Assembly (NCBI GenBank): GCA_039105265.1
Contig: JAPFFF010000001.1
Coordinates: 7,440,001 to 7,504,000, forward strand
Length of the DNA stretch: 64,000 bases
Direction: 5' to 3'
Origin: Tritrichomonas musculus
Lineage: Eukaryota > Parabasalia > Tritrichomonadida > Tritrichomonadidae
Shown: piece after piece, positions 18,574 through 27,623 of the stretch
Layout: every line of letters begins with the position of its first letter
Numbering within the stretch: position 1 is the stretch's first letter
Notes under the pieces: generated by a model
What the model saw: the letters and a program-made list of their open reading frames with translations, nothing else
The model's database searches: none
Told to the model about the DNA's origin: nothing
Program-made: the position numbers and the translations under genes

Positions 18574-20955
18574 ATGCTCTCAATGAGCTCATTACCTGCT
18601 CGTGAAGCCTTTTCAATTAACTTAAATGAAGACTATGAAATTTATGGCATCGATCCAAACGAAGATCTGGACGATTGGTCTTTTTTAGATCAAAAACCAG
18701 AGCCTATTCCTGAAAAAACGGAAGAAGAAAAAAGATTATTTGAACAATTACTCGCACCATCAATCTCAGAAGATGAAATACAATCAGAAATTCATGGTAG
18801 ACTTAGGTCCCTCCTTGATGAAACAGATCGATTTATTCAAAACGATGTCAAAATTGAGTTATCTGTTCCAATTGAAGTTAACCCAGAGGAAGTTAAATCA
18901 TTAATTGATGAAAATTCTTTTGAATACAAGCAAGCGGATAAAGTTACGACTCTTGTTAAAGATTTGTTAAATACAACTGCTAAATCAGAAGATATGGACG
19001 ACTTTATTAAATCTCTTACAAAATCAGATAAAATTGCGGAAGAAATAGCGAAAAATGAGGATACTTTTTCTGGGAATACAACAATTAATTTTAATAATTC
19101 ATCTACTGAGATCGAAAGTACAGATACAACCGATTTAGAAAATACAAATAAAACAGAAAACATCGAAAATTCTGACATTCCTCCTCCACAAATAATCGAC
19201 ATAGATAATGAAAAGTCTCCAGTGAAACAATCGTTTTTAAGCCGATACATTCGAAAGCCAGGCACCAAAGAAACAATTATTCGTGACCAAGATGAGACGG
19301 AAAGACTTAGTTCTCAATTCATAATTGAAAGAAGGAAACGCCAAGAAGAAGCCGAAGCCGAACTCAAGCGTAAACAAGAAGAAACAGAAAAGAAAGAGAA
19401 AGAATTTTTCGAATCTCTTGCTAAAGAGGCTGAAAAACACAGAAGAGAAGTTCAAATGATTAAAGAAATGAAAGAGAATCATAATCCCACTTTTTCAGAG
19501 ATGTTAAACAATATTCAGAAGAAGCCAGATCAAACCAGTCCAGACAAAAACGCACAAAAAATAATTCCAAAAGCAAAACCGAAACCCAAACAAGCAAAGG
19601 AGCCTCGAATGAGTGATGAAAAAATTTATGAATTTTATATTCAAAGGGAGAAAAAATTGAAAGAAGCTCTTAAAAAACCACAACAAACAACTGTCATGGT
19701 AATTGGCCTTAAAACCAACGAAGAAGGAGAAATGCCTCGTGCAAGTCATCATATATCTAAAAAATTTAAAAATTCATTGATGACCAAAATGGGCGAAATT
19801 TTGGTTCCTAAAATAAAAGAAATTTGCGATGAGAAGAAGAATGAATCGAAGAATGATTTAAATAGATGGAAAGTTGCACTTTTTTTAAAAATGGCAAATC
19901 AATTAAAACTTCGGAGATTAGAAAAAAAAGTTGAAAAAAATATAATTGTAAAAAATTATTTTAAAAAGTGGAATCAAAATCGTTTATTGTCTAGTGTGAC
20001 AAGAACAATTTCAGCAATCAAAATTCAAAGATGCTTCAAAAACTTCTTGATTATTTTTAAAGCAAAGGAAGCTCAGAAAAAGGCACAGGAAGCTATTGAA
20101 CTCGCAAAAGCTGAGGAAATATCAGAACAACATATCATTGATAAGACAAGACAAATCATTCAAAAAGTTCAAAATAATAATGATGGAAACTTAAACAATA
20201 AGAAAAAACAAAGCCTTTCTATGACTTTGCCAGTATTCCCTGAGTTGCCTGATATCGATGATCTGGATTGGTTTGATGAAATCAATATGACAGATTTTGA
20301 GAATTTTTCAGATGATGATGACTTCCTTTCAACACTTCCCGATTCTCCTCAATCCGACCAGATAAACATTCAAAATGAAAGTGAAAGTGAAGTAGTCACT
20401 CCTCGTAGGGAAAAACATCCAAGAACTCCTCAACCCCCAATCATTGCTGAGTCTCAATCGTTACCACTTGAAGCAAACGAGTATGACTATCTTACTGGCT
20501 TCAACCAGCACATCGCTCTAAATGATGATCAAGAAAATGATAATCATTATAATAATAATAACAACAATAATAACAATAACAACAACGACAACTTTAATAA
20601 TGGTAACAACAACAACAATGATAATCGTACTAATAATATTAATGAGGCCGACCAGTTTAGACCTAAGCCACCTGGTGCTAATGAAGGGTATCATTTTGAG
20701 AATCCGAGAACGGCAGCAATGATGGAGGCTATGCAGAAGAGGAGAGCAACTTTCTCAAATAAAAATGTAAAGGAAAGGCCTATGGAAAAATTTGAGAGGC
20801 TTTATGGAAGGAAGAAAAATACCCCTCCTCCTCTTCAGGGACAGAATCACCAAGAGCCTTTCGTGGCAGTTGTGAGAAGATCCGAATTTAAAAAGAATGA
20901 TGCTCGTGTTAAGAGATTGATGAATCTGAAAAAGATTTGGCTTCAAGGACCTTGA
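18574..20955 (+). CDS. Coiled-coil protein with an IQ motif and Asn/Asp repeats
   Basis: 793 residues from the ATG giving MLSMSSLPAREAF (a TTG two codons earlier is ignored; the ATG at 18583 is also possible). An acidic N-terminal half leads into a charged Glu/Lys helix (RRKRQEEAEAELKRKQEETE). Around residues 480-505 an IQ motif, AIKIQRCFKNFLIIFKA, predicts calmodulin or myosin-light-chain-type binding. Then come an acidic segment, an Asn-rich run near 20550-20640 and a basic C-terminal part with TAAMMEAMQKRRATFSNKN. I do not recognise the family. The architecture suggests a cytoskeletal or basal-body scaffold, which is inference. Confidence 0.75.
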   Translation: MLSMSSLPAREAFSINLNEDYEIYGIDPNEDLDDWSFLDQKPEPIPEKTEEEKRLFEQLLAPSISEDEIQSEIHGRLRSLLDETDRFIQNDVKIELSVPIEVNPEEVKSLIDENSFEYKQADKVTTLVKDLLNTTAKSEDMDDFIKSLTKSDKIAEEIAKNEDTFSGNTTINFNNSSTEIESTDTTDLENTNKTENIENSDIPPPQIIDIDNEKSPVKQSFLSRYIRKPGTKETIIRDQDETERLSSQFIIERRKRQEEAEAELKRKQEETEKKEKEFFESLAKEAEKHRREVQMIKEMKENHNPTFSEMLNNIQKKPDQTSPDKNAQKIIPKAKPKPKQAKEPRMSDEKIYEFYIQREKKLKEALKKPQQTTVMVIGLKTNEEGEMPRASHHISKKFKNSLMTKMGEILVPKIKEICDEKKNESKNDLNRWKVALFLKMANQLKLRRLEKKVEKNIIVKNYFKKWNQNRLLSSVTRTISAIKIQRCFKNFLIIFKAKEAQKKAQEAIELAKAEEISEQHIIDKTRQIIQKVQNNNDGNLNNKKKQSLSMTLPVFPELPDIDDLDWFDEINMTDFENFSDDDDFLSTLPDSPQSDQINIQNESESEVVTPRREKHPRTPQPPIIAESQSLPLEANEYDYLTGFNQHIALNDDQENDNHYNNNNNNNNNNNNDNFNNGNNNNNDNRTNNINEADQFRPKPPGANEGYHFENPRTAAMMEAMQKRRATFSNKNVKERPMEKFERLYGRKKNTPPPLQGQNHQEPFVAVVRRSEFKKNDARVKRLMNLKKIWLQGP

Positions 20956-21256
20956 AATTCAAAATAGAAAATTTGAATGATTTTTGATGTTCAATTTCAA
21001 TGGCTATAGTATTTTGTCATTTTAATGAAAGGAGAAAAAAATGTTTATGCGGATTATTGTATTTTATTATACAATATTTTGTTGAAAAACTGTTTAATAT
21101 TGTTAATTTTATTTTGTTTATAAATAATAGATTTTACAAATTTAATTATTATATTTAAAGATCGATTTTTAAAGGAGATTTAAATCAAATCATAATCAGT
21201 GAAGTTCATAAAGAGCTTTTAATTTATTAATTATAATTTTTAAAAACAAATTAAAT

Positions 21257-22108
21257 TTATAATGAATGATTCTGTTTTGAAATTATAATCTGCTTGGCTG
21301 CAGCAAGAAAATCTGAAACACATTGTCCAACAGGGCTTTCAAGAGAGCTTGTGTTTTCTAGTGTTTCAAAATCATTTTCAGTGATGACGTCATAAACTAA
21401 AACATTTGCAAGATTCATTATAGTTTCTGAACATGATTTAAACGATTCTATTGTATTATTAATATGATCTCGAGTTTCATTAGTTGTAATATATCGTTCA
21501 TTTAAGTTTCTTTGTTCTAATTTTTCTTTAAAAAGATTTTCAGCAGTTTTTACTTGACTCTTTAATGATACAGTAACTTTTTCTGTTTGGAAGGCTATCT
21601 TTTCTAAACGATTTCGTTGATCTTCAACTTTTTTTTCATTTTCTCTTTTGATTGATCTCAACTGAAAAAGAAGTTGATCTCTTTGATTCTTTAAAATGCT
21701 ATTTTTATCACCAGTTTCTTTAACAAGCAACTTCATTGAGTCAAGTTGAAGGGATTCTATCGTAGTATCTGGCAGATCATGAACCTTCTCAGGCGAAAAA
21801 GTGGAAAAATTACGCGACATCAACTTTATATGGCTTGAACGGTCGTTTCTAGAAAAATTTGGGTCAATCGAAGATTCGCAAGATATTTCAGTATTATTGT
21901 TAAATGATACTTCAGTCGATTTTGAAAACTGGTCGTCGTCTTTTTCAGGACTATTTTCGACATTTACATTGTTAAATCTTTTTGGAATTACGAAACGCTT
22001 AATTGAGTTATTGGCTGATAAATCAGGGATTTCATCATCACTTGAAGTTGATTCCAGTTTAATTGCTTTTGGCAAAACAGAAAAATACTTAAAACTAGAT
22101 TTTGACAT
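21257..22108 (-). CDS. Coiled-coil protein, unrecognised
   Basis: 283 residues from the ATG giving MSKSSFKYFSVLPKAIKLES. The frame extends 35 codons upstream to a TTG, through a Phe/Ile-rich stretch that looks like spacer. The middle (about residues 110-190) is a coiled coil around IKRENEKKVEDQRNRLEKIA. The N-terminal third is Ser/Asp-rich and likely disordered, and the C-terminal end is helical. It lies 3' of another minus-strand coiled-coil gene, 125 bases away, so the two could share regulation, though polycistrons are not usual in trichomonads. No family assigned. Confidence 0.7.
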   Translation of the reverse strand: MSKSSFKYFSVLPKAIKLESTSSDDEIPDLSANNSIKRFVIPKRFNNVNVENSPEKDDDQFSKSTEVSFNNNTEISCESSIDPNFSRNDRSSHIKLMSRNFSTFSPEKVHDLPDTTIESLQLDSMKLLVKETGDKNSILKNQRDQLLFQLRSIKRENEKKVEDQRNRLEKIAFQTEKVTVSLKSQVKTAENLFKEKLEQRNLNERYITTNETRDHINNTIESFKSCSETIMNLANVLVYDVITENDFETLENTSSLESPVGQCVSDFLAAAKQIIISKQNHSL

Positions 22109-22233
22109 AAATATATAAAAAATTATTATTTTTAAACGTCCTTCAATTGAATTCAAATATTTGAATATATTTTCAAAAAAACAAAAATTTAGTTTTGAAA
22201 AGAGAAAAAACAATTTTTTTAAAATATATTAAA

Positions 22234-22917
22234 TTACAAATTATTAAGCATACATATTAATTTTGTTAGATCCTCATCTGTTTCGGTTTGCAAGTTTGAG
22301 TATTCTGGAGAGTTTTCTATTTGGTAGTTCGTTTGATCGATTGAAGGAAATGTCATAGATGTTTGATAGGTTTGCGTTTGTGTTTGATGCGGACTTGTTG
22401 AAGGTGGTAATTGATCAACAAAAGTAGATTCAATTGGATATTGAATAGCTTGATCACGAAGATTTAGCGATGTGTCAAATGTATTTATTCCTTTTTCGCA
22501 TGTTATAATTCGACAATTAACTGATGCATCTGCATGGTCATGGTTATGCTTTAAGTGAAGTTGACGGATTTGATCTTTTAAAGATGTAACTTCTGCTTGA
22601 CTATCTCTATAGCGAGCGGCCAAAATTTTTTTATCTGCATCTGATCTCTGTAATTTCATTGATAATTGCTCAATTTGAGATTGAGATCCTTTTGATAACT
22701 CTATATATTCTATAAGCTTTGATTGAACTGCTTCAAGCTGATGCGTCATGCTTTCTGTTTGCCCAGAAAGGCGTTGGTTTTCAAGTTGTTTTTCTGTTAA
22801 TTCTTTTTCAAGTGAAGAACAACGCTTTTTTAACTCGCTTAACTGTTTTAGCATATCAAATACTTTGTCTTTTTCTTTCTTACATAAATTATCAAGAGTG
22901 TGGGGAAGCCCAGACAT
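22234..22917 (-). CDS. Coiled-coil protein, unrecognised
   Basis: 227 residues from an ATG (MSGLPHTLDNLCKKEKDKVF). Residues about 10-115 form one continuous coiled coil with regular heptads (LSELKKRCSSLEKELTEKQL). The rest is Ser/Thr/Gln-rich with QTQTQTYQTS and a short helix at the end. No catalytic or targeting motif is seen. Its 5' neighbour on the same strand is also coiled coil. A structural role is the simplest guess. Confidence 0.7.
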   Translation of the reverse strand: MSGLPHTLDNLCKKEKDKVFDMLKQLSELKKRCSSLEKELTEKQLENQRLSGQTESMTHQLEAVQSKLIEYIELSKGSQSQIEQLSMKLQRSDADKKILAARYRDSQAEVTSLKDQIRQLHLKHNHDHADASVNCRIITCEKGINTFDTSLNLRDQAIQYPIESTFVDQLPPSTSPHQTQTQTYQTSMTFPSIDQTNYQIENSPEYSNLQTETDEDLTKLICMLNNL

Positions 22918-23371
22918 CTATAGATGGAAATTATTGAAAGTAAAAAATTTTAAACTCATAAAATTTTTGAATTTGAAAATAAACGTACTACAAAAAAAAA
23001 TACAAATTTCTTTATACTTATATTATAATTTATAAAAAAATTCCCCAATTATTATGATTTATTATTTTATGATTAATATTAATGCTATGATTTATGATAT
23101 ATTTTTAGATGATTTTGTTTTTTTTTTTTTATCATAATTTCCATCAAAATACTTATTGATAGCAATCATTCTGCTGTTTATTAAATACTTGTCTAATCAT
23201 TTTGGCTAACTCCAATATTAAATAATTATGAAATTTAATTTCGTAATCATTATAAATAATATATATAATAATCTGAAAAAAATCATGAAATCATTTACAT
23301 AGACAATATGAAAAAATAGAATTACCAACAAAAAAAGAGTTATATGAAATAATGATATTAAAAAAGCAGCA
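22918..23371. other. AT-rich spacer
   Basis: No gene or RNA seen. It holds a T-run near 23120 and A/T-rich sequence between two minus-strand coiled-coil genes. Confidence 0.6.
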
Positions 23372-24106
23372 TTAATCTGCTTTAATAACAAGCCTTCTAT
23401 TTAACATCGCATCTGCAGCAGAATCTAAATTGTCCATACCTTTTCGCAGCCTTGACAAAGATTGCGCAACAGTTTCTCTTTGCCTTTTGCGTTTTTCATT
23501 CACTCTAGCTTTTGAAGATATTCTGTTTCTCTTTTGCCTGTTTAATTCTTCTTCCTGTTCGATTCGAGCAATTCGATCAAATTCTTGCTCGGCAATATCC
23601 AACATTGGCTTATTACTTTTCTTTTTACGAGCACGCATTTCTTCCTGACGATTAGCAATTGCTTGCGCAGTTGCTTCTTTGATTTTTGTTTCAACATCAT
23701 GCTCAATTTTCTTTTGACGTAGAAGCGTTCGAGTTTGGGTTTCTTCTAAAATTCTTTTTCGAAAAATTTGTTTAGATTTTGATTCACGAACATTTCTAGA
23801 GATCTTTCGGGATGTTGCTTTATTTCGAACTACTTTTGCTTGGTGATCATAAGAAAAACATTCTTGAACAGCATTTGAAAGTCTCATCAAAGCTTTTACG
23901 ACAACATCATCTATTTCCTTCTTTTCGATTTGCCTTTTAGATGAAAGTCTCCTCCTTTTATTATTTAACATATTAATATCAACACGTCGCACCATTAAAT
24001 GATCAAGAGCACTTGTAATATCTTCCATTCCATTTTCTTCTCGACAAAATGGCATTTCATCAGCTAGACGGAATTCCTGCAAGGCAAGATTTCTACCTAC
24101 TCTCAT
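23372..24106 (-). CDS. Basic helical protein, unrecognised
   Basis: 244 residues from an ATG (MRVGRNLALQEFRLADEMPF). It is unusually Arg/Lys-rich, with long predicted single helices (TKIKEATAQAIANRQEEMRA, and RIARIEQEEELNRQKRNRIS) and several clusters such as NNKRRRLSSKRQ that could act as nuclear or nucleic-acid-binding signals. No known domain. It could be a basic coiled-coil structural protein or an RNA/DNA-associated one; the sequence does not decide. Confidence 0.65.
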   Translation of the reverse strand: MRVGRNLALQEFRLADEMPFCREENGMEDITSALDHLMVRRVDINMLNNKRRRLSSKRQIEKKEIDDVVVKALMRLSNAVQECFSYDHQAKVVRNKATSRKISRNVRESKSKQIFRKRILEETQTRTLLRQKKIEHDVETKIKEATAQAIANRQEEMRARKKKSNKPMLDIAEQEFDRIARIEQEEELNRQKRNRISSKARVNEKRKRQRETVAQSLSRLRKGMDNLDSAADAMLNRRLVIKAD

Positions 24107-24230
24107 GTAAAATTTTAAATACGTTTATTAATACCTTTTGGCTAAATAAGCTTTGAAATTTAAATTTCTTCATCTTTTTTGCCAATGTATTTATATATAT
24201 TGTAATTTAAATGTATATTTCATTTGCAAA

Positions 24231-24261
<31 letters not shown>

Positions 24262-24549
24262 CTGACTTTAAGCCATAAACATTTTCTTATGATATTTTAC
24301 TTTTATCATGCTATTTTCATAATGTTCTTTTTTATTTATTGATTAAAATCTTAGATACTACTTAATTAGTCGCATTAAAATTACTTTCACATTGATAGTT
24401 ATAGGCAAAAAAAAAAAACAAAAATTATATACAAATAGGTGGTAAAAAAACATACAAATACTTATATGTATAATATCATATTCTATTAAATAAAGTCGAC
24501 TTTTTAATATATCATACCTTATCTAGGATAACCAATTTGAATATAAGAT
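24107..24549. other. AT-rich spacer with a TA microsatellite
   Basis: No gene. A pure TA run occupies 24237-24261, with more interrupted TA repeats just upstream. It lies between the 5' end of one minus-strand gene and the 3' end of the sigma-adaptin gene. Confidence 0.65.
24237..24261. repeat. (TA)n microsatellite, about 12 units
   Basis: Uninterrupted alternation of T and A for 25 bases, preceded by a shorter interrupted run (TATATG). Confidence 0.9.
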
Positions 24550-25008
24550 TTAAAGCTCAAATGGCTTTCCTGGTTCAGCAACAATTGCTTCTCTTTGATC
24601 AACAAGTGACTGTATTGGATTAACTCTGGAACTTTCAACAAATTCACCTGCTAAGATGATTTCATCTAATAGCATGTAAGCATAGTGGAATCCAAAAATA
24701 ATATCAACTTCTCTAACATTTCCAAAGAATGCATCAAGTGTTTCAACATAGAAATGGATAGCATCGAGCATCATTGATTCATTATCGTTAACATCAACAC
24801 ACATAACGAAGAAAAGACTTGCATAGCGATTGTAAACAAGTTTTCTATCGCGCCATTCAATAAATGTACAGAAATTTGTTGGTCGGGAAAGAATTGCGTT
24901 AGTTACTTCTCTTGTAATTTTATCCTTATCCTTCTTTGTTTGTGGTTCATACCATTTTGAAAGACGTGTTTTGCCTTGACGATTAAAAACGAGGATAAAA
25001 TGTATCAT
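24550..25008 (-). CDS. Clathrin adaptor AP-1/AP-2 sigma subunit
   Basis: Small (sigma) chain of an AP complex, which helps select cargo for clathrin-coated vesicles at the Golgi/endosome or plasma membrane. From the ATG the protein starts MIHFILVFNRQGKTRLSKWY, the classic sigma N-terminus, and has 152 residues, the usual size. Other family blocks are FIEWRDRKLVYNRYASLFF, CVDVNDNE, and HFYVETLDAFFGNVREVDII, followed by YMLLDEIILAGEFVESS. The upstream TTG (25047) would add 13 residues foreign to the family. FIEWRD with RYASLFF leans to AP-1, CVDVNDNE to AP-2, so the subtype is left open. It is divergent from Kish, another secretory-pathway gene, 104 bases away. Confidence 0.93.
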   Translation of the reverse strand: MIHFILVFNRQGKTRLSKWYEPQTKKDKDKITREVTNAILSRPTNFCTFIEWRDRKLVYNRYASLFFVMCVDVNDNESMMLDAIHFYVETLDAFFGNVREVDIIFGFHYAYMLLDEIILAGEFVESSRVNPIQSLVDQREAIVAEPGKPFEL

Positions 25009-25112
25009 TATTAAATGTTGAGCGGAACTTTTTGGAAAAGTGACCAATATCTATTGGTCAATTTTTTAGCCTAAATTTTTATATATTTCGCAATTTTTTT
25101 TTCAATCAAAAA
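25009..25112. promoter_or_regulatory. Shared divergent promoter region, AP sigma and Kish
   Basis: Only 104 bases separate the two start codons, so both promoters must lie here or overlap the genes. Initiator-like trinucleotide TCA occurs close to each start: TCAACATTT before the sigma ATG (minus strand) and TCAATCAAAAA before the Kish ATG. These fit only loosely the trichomonad initiator TCAYTH. Near the centre there is an imperfect palindrome, TTGGTC...GACCAA (about 25041-25060). Confidence 0.4.
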
Positions 25113-25340
25113 ATGTCTGCATTATTAAACTTAGATGATATTCTTGTAATTCTTCTCATTGCAATATGCACAGCATGCTACGCAAAAAGTTACAAAACAT
25201 TAGAAAATTCATTTTTCGAAAAAGATTCTCAAAGTGCAATGAAGTCCACACTCTGGAAACTTGCACGTCTTGGAGAACGCCTTTCTCCTTGGATCAGTGC
25301 TAGTCTGCTAATTATGGGCATCAAACACTTTTTATTTTAA
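25113..25340 (+). CDS. Kish / TMEM167 small Golgi membrane protein
   Basis: A 75-residue protein matching Kish (TMEM167A/B), a small conserved membrane protein of the early secretory pathway and Golgi. The N-terminus MSALLNLDDILVILLIAICT aligns with MSAIFNFQSLLTVILLLICT of animal Kish. The family signature is present as LWKLARLGERLSPWIS (animal FWKCARIGERKSPYVA), and a second membrane segment ends the protein. Its length matches the family (72-74 residues). A first hydrophobic segment at about 8-25 and a second at about 57-74 give two spans. Confidence is high in the family; function in this organism is inferred. Confidence 0.92.
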   Translation: MSALLNLDDILVILLIAICTACYAKSYKTLENSFFEKDSQSAMKSTLWKLARLGERLSPWISASLLIMGIKHFLF

Positions 25341-25567
25341 ATGTTTTTTTTATTATCTTTTATCTTTTTTATTCATATTACCACAAATACAAATTGTTCA
25401 TTAAAAAAAACACTACTCTAATTCTTATATATTTACCAAAACGTTTTATTTTATCCCATTTTTCTTGAATTCATTTATTTTTATTATTTATAAATTGTTA
25501 ACCACTTTCATCCGTTATTTGGTTATTAACGAGCACAATAAGTTCGTTAATATATTTAAGTATCAAT

Positions 25568-26482
25568 ATGAGTCGCTCTCAATTATCAAAACCGACGACA
25601 TCTCTTAGCGTAAGATCTAAAACAGGAACACAAACAGACTCAATATCTCGTCCAGGAACTCGCCAAGGCGTCTTGCGTTCTCAACAATCAGATTTGAAAC
25701 CAGCTCAAGTTCATGAACTTAAACTTCAAACACAGCAAATTAAACAGCAAACTAAAATTCTAAAAACGCAGCTCAAAAGAACAGAATTTCAAATATCATC
25801 ACATACAAATTCCATTAATAAAACTTTTGAACAGTCATCTGAAAAACCTCAAACAACTACTAATCACGCAAACACAATTTTATATTTGAAACAAAATATT
25901 GAAGGGGCTAAACATACTCTCGAATCATTAAAAGATCAAGTGAAAGAAGCTGAAAATGATGATAAAACATCAACCGTTGAAGAACTTGAAGAAGAACTGA
26001 AAATTACCTATTGCGAATATAAAAGACTTGCAAGAACTCTACAAGATCGGAAAGCTGAAGCCAATCATTATGATCGTGAACTTTCTGAAGCAGAATCACG
26101 AGCATCAAATCAACATATTAATGAATTAAAAGCAGCTATTCGTGACCTAAGATCTCAAAATGCGTCCCTTCGAGATAAATCAAGAGCATACCAAGTTAAA
26201 ATTGAAAAAATTAAAATTGATCAACAAATAAAAGAACATCAAGATCAAAGGGTTGATCTTGCAACAACTTTAAAAAATATTGATCAAGAAAAAACAGATC
26301 TTAACACTGCAATGGACGAAATTTGCAAGGAATTAAATGCTGAAGCTGATCAATTTGATCAAAATGTTGATGAACTAACAAAAATCATTGAAGAAATGAA
26401 AATGAAAATTATTAATCGCTTGAAAGAAAAAGATGACAATAGAAGTACAACTTCAACTTCAAAACAACAAGAGGAAGCATAA
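25568..26482 (+). CDS. Coiled-coil protein, unrecognised
   Basis: 304 residues from the ATG (MSRSQLSKPTTSLSVRSKTG). A Ser/Thr/Arg-rich head of about 45 residues is followed by almost continuous coiled coil to the end (for example ELKLQTQQIKQQTKILKTQL and LRSQNASLRDKSRAYQVKIE). The disordered basic head plus rod layout resembles filament-forming proteins of flagellate cytoskeletons, but no family is assigned. TCA overlaps the start region (TATCAATATG). Confidence 0.75.
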   Translation: MSRSQLSKPTTSLSVRSKTGTQTDSISRPGTRQGVLRSQQSDLKPAQVHELKLQTQQIKQQTKILKTQLKRTEFQISSHTNSINKTFEQSSEKPQTTTNHANTILYLKQNIEGAKHTLESLKDQVKEAENDDKTSTVEELEEELKITYCEYKRLARTLQDRKAEANHYDRELSEAESRASNQHINELKAAIRDLRSQNASLRDKSRAYQVKIEKIKIDQQIKEHQDQRVDLATTLKNIDQEKTDLNTAMDEICKELNAEADQFDQNVDELTKIIEEMKMKIINRLKEKDDNRSTTSTSKQQEEA

Positions 26483-26833
26483 GTTTTGTTAATTAGACCT
26501 TGAAACAAATTGTTAAACAAGTGTAAATAAATGATATTATTTATGAATTTCACTCAAGTTTTTAAAAAGTAATTTTCCTTTTTAAAAAAACATAAGATTA
26601 ATCAAGTAATATTTTAAGAACATATAACAAAAATCAATTTCCTAAATGGCATTGTGTTCTCTTTGCAGATCTTAACACAGCAAGCTATCTTTCATCTTTT
26701 AAATGATTGGATAATAATAGATAATTATAATTCAAGACCAACTCTATATCACACTTGTACGATCATTATTACATTAAGAATAATAATGATTCGCTACAAA
26801 TCATAAAATTTAACTCTAATTCTCGTTTGAATT
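26483..26833. other. Spacer between convergent coiled-coil genes
   Basis: No gene or RNA is evident. It serves as the shared 3' region of two genes that point at each other. Confidence 0.6.
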
Positions 26834-27472
26834 TTACGCATTTTGGGAATTTTTTAATTCCATGTATTGATTAAATAAAACATTACATTTCTTTTTTAAT
26901 TCTTCAAGCTCTTCCTTTTTTTTCTTTAAGGTTTCTTTTGCAGTTTCTAAATCGGCGTATATAATAGATGGCGTTTCAGCATCTGCTTGGTTTTGGCTTC
27001 GCTCAAAACTAGACTTCGATCGCTGATATTTAAGTTGAATTCTCTCAAGTTCTTTTTTATCTTTTAAGTCTCCAGCATCAATTTGGTTTTCTCCTTTTTT
27101 TATAATTTTTTTATTTTCATTTATTGAATCACTTAATGATGTTAATGTGCTTTGCAAAGATTGGCTGATTAGGGCTTTTGTTCTAAAAGATTTTTGAATA
27201 TTTTCTTTCCTCGAATTAGAATAATTAAGAATTTCATCAAATGCAGAACTAGATTTTTCAATGGTTAGCGAATCAAGATCATCAATTTCAAGTGGTTGAT
27301 GAATAGTTTGATCATCATTTAAATCTTTTGGAAACATATCGTTGGTAATATTATTATCTTCATTTGTATCTAAAGATGGGGCTGCTATATTTGAATCGTC
27401 ATTTTGATTATTATTAGTATGATTTTGTTCAGTGTCTTGACTATTTGGTTGTGAACTTTCTTCGTTTCCCAT
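26834..27472 (-). CDS. Coiled-coil protein with N-myristoylation motif
   Basis: 212 residues from an ATG. It begins MGNEESSQ: Gly at 2 and Ser at 6 fit the N-myristoyltransferase consensus (MGxxxS), so membrane attachment is predicted. Residues about 10-60 are Asn/Asp-rich and disordered. The C-terminal two-thirds is a charged coiled coil ending KKKKEELEELKKKCNVLFNQ. No known family. It could be a membrane-linked cytoskeletal adaptor (inference). It is divergent from the poly(A) polymerase gene, with about 150 bases between the starts. Confidence 0.7.
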   Translation of the reverse strand: MGNEESSQPNSQDTEQNHTNNNQNDDSNIAAPSLDTNEDNNITNDMFPKDLNDDQTIHQPLEIDDLDSLTIEKSSSAFDEILNYSNSRKENIQKSFRTKALISQSLQSTLTSLSDSINENKKIIKKGENQIDAGDLKDKKELERIQLKYQRSKSSFERSQNQADAETPSIIYADLETAKETLKKKKEELEELKKKCNVLFNQYMELKNSQNA

Positions 27473-27623
27473 ATTAGAATAGACTTGAAAAGGACACTTT
27501 TTGTGATTAATTTACTTTATTCAATTTTGAAACATCCATCAAAAAATTGTATAAGCCCTATCATAATTGAATATTTATTCAAAATATTTATTTAAAAGTC
27601 AATTTTTTTGACCTTGCTTATTC

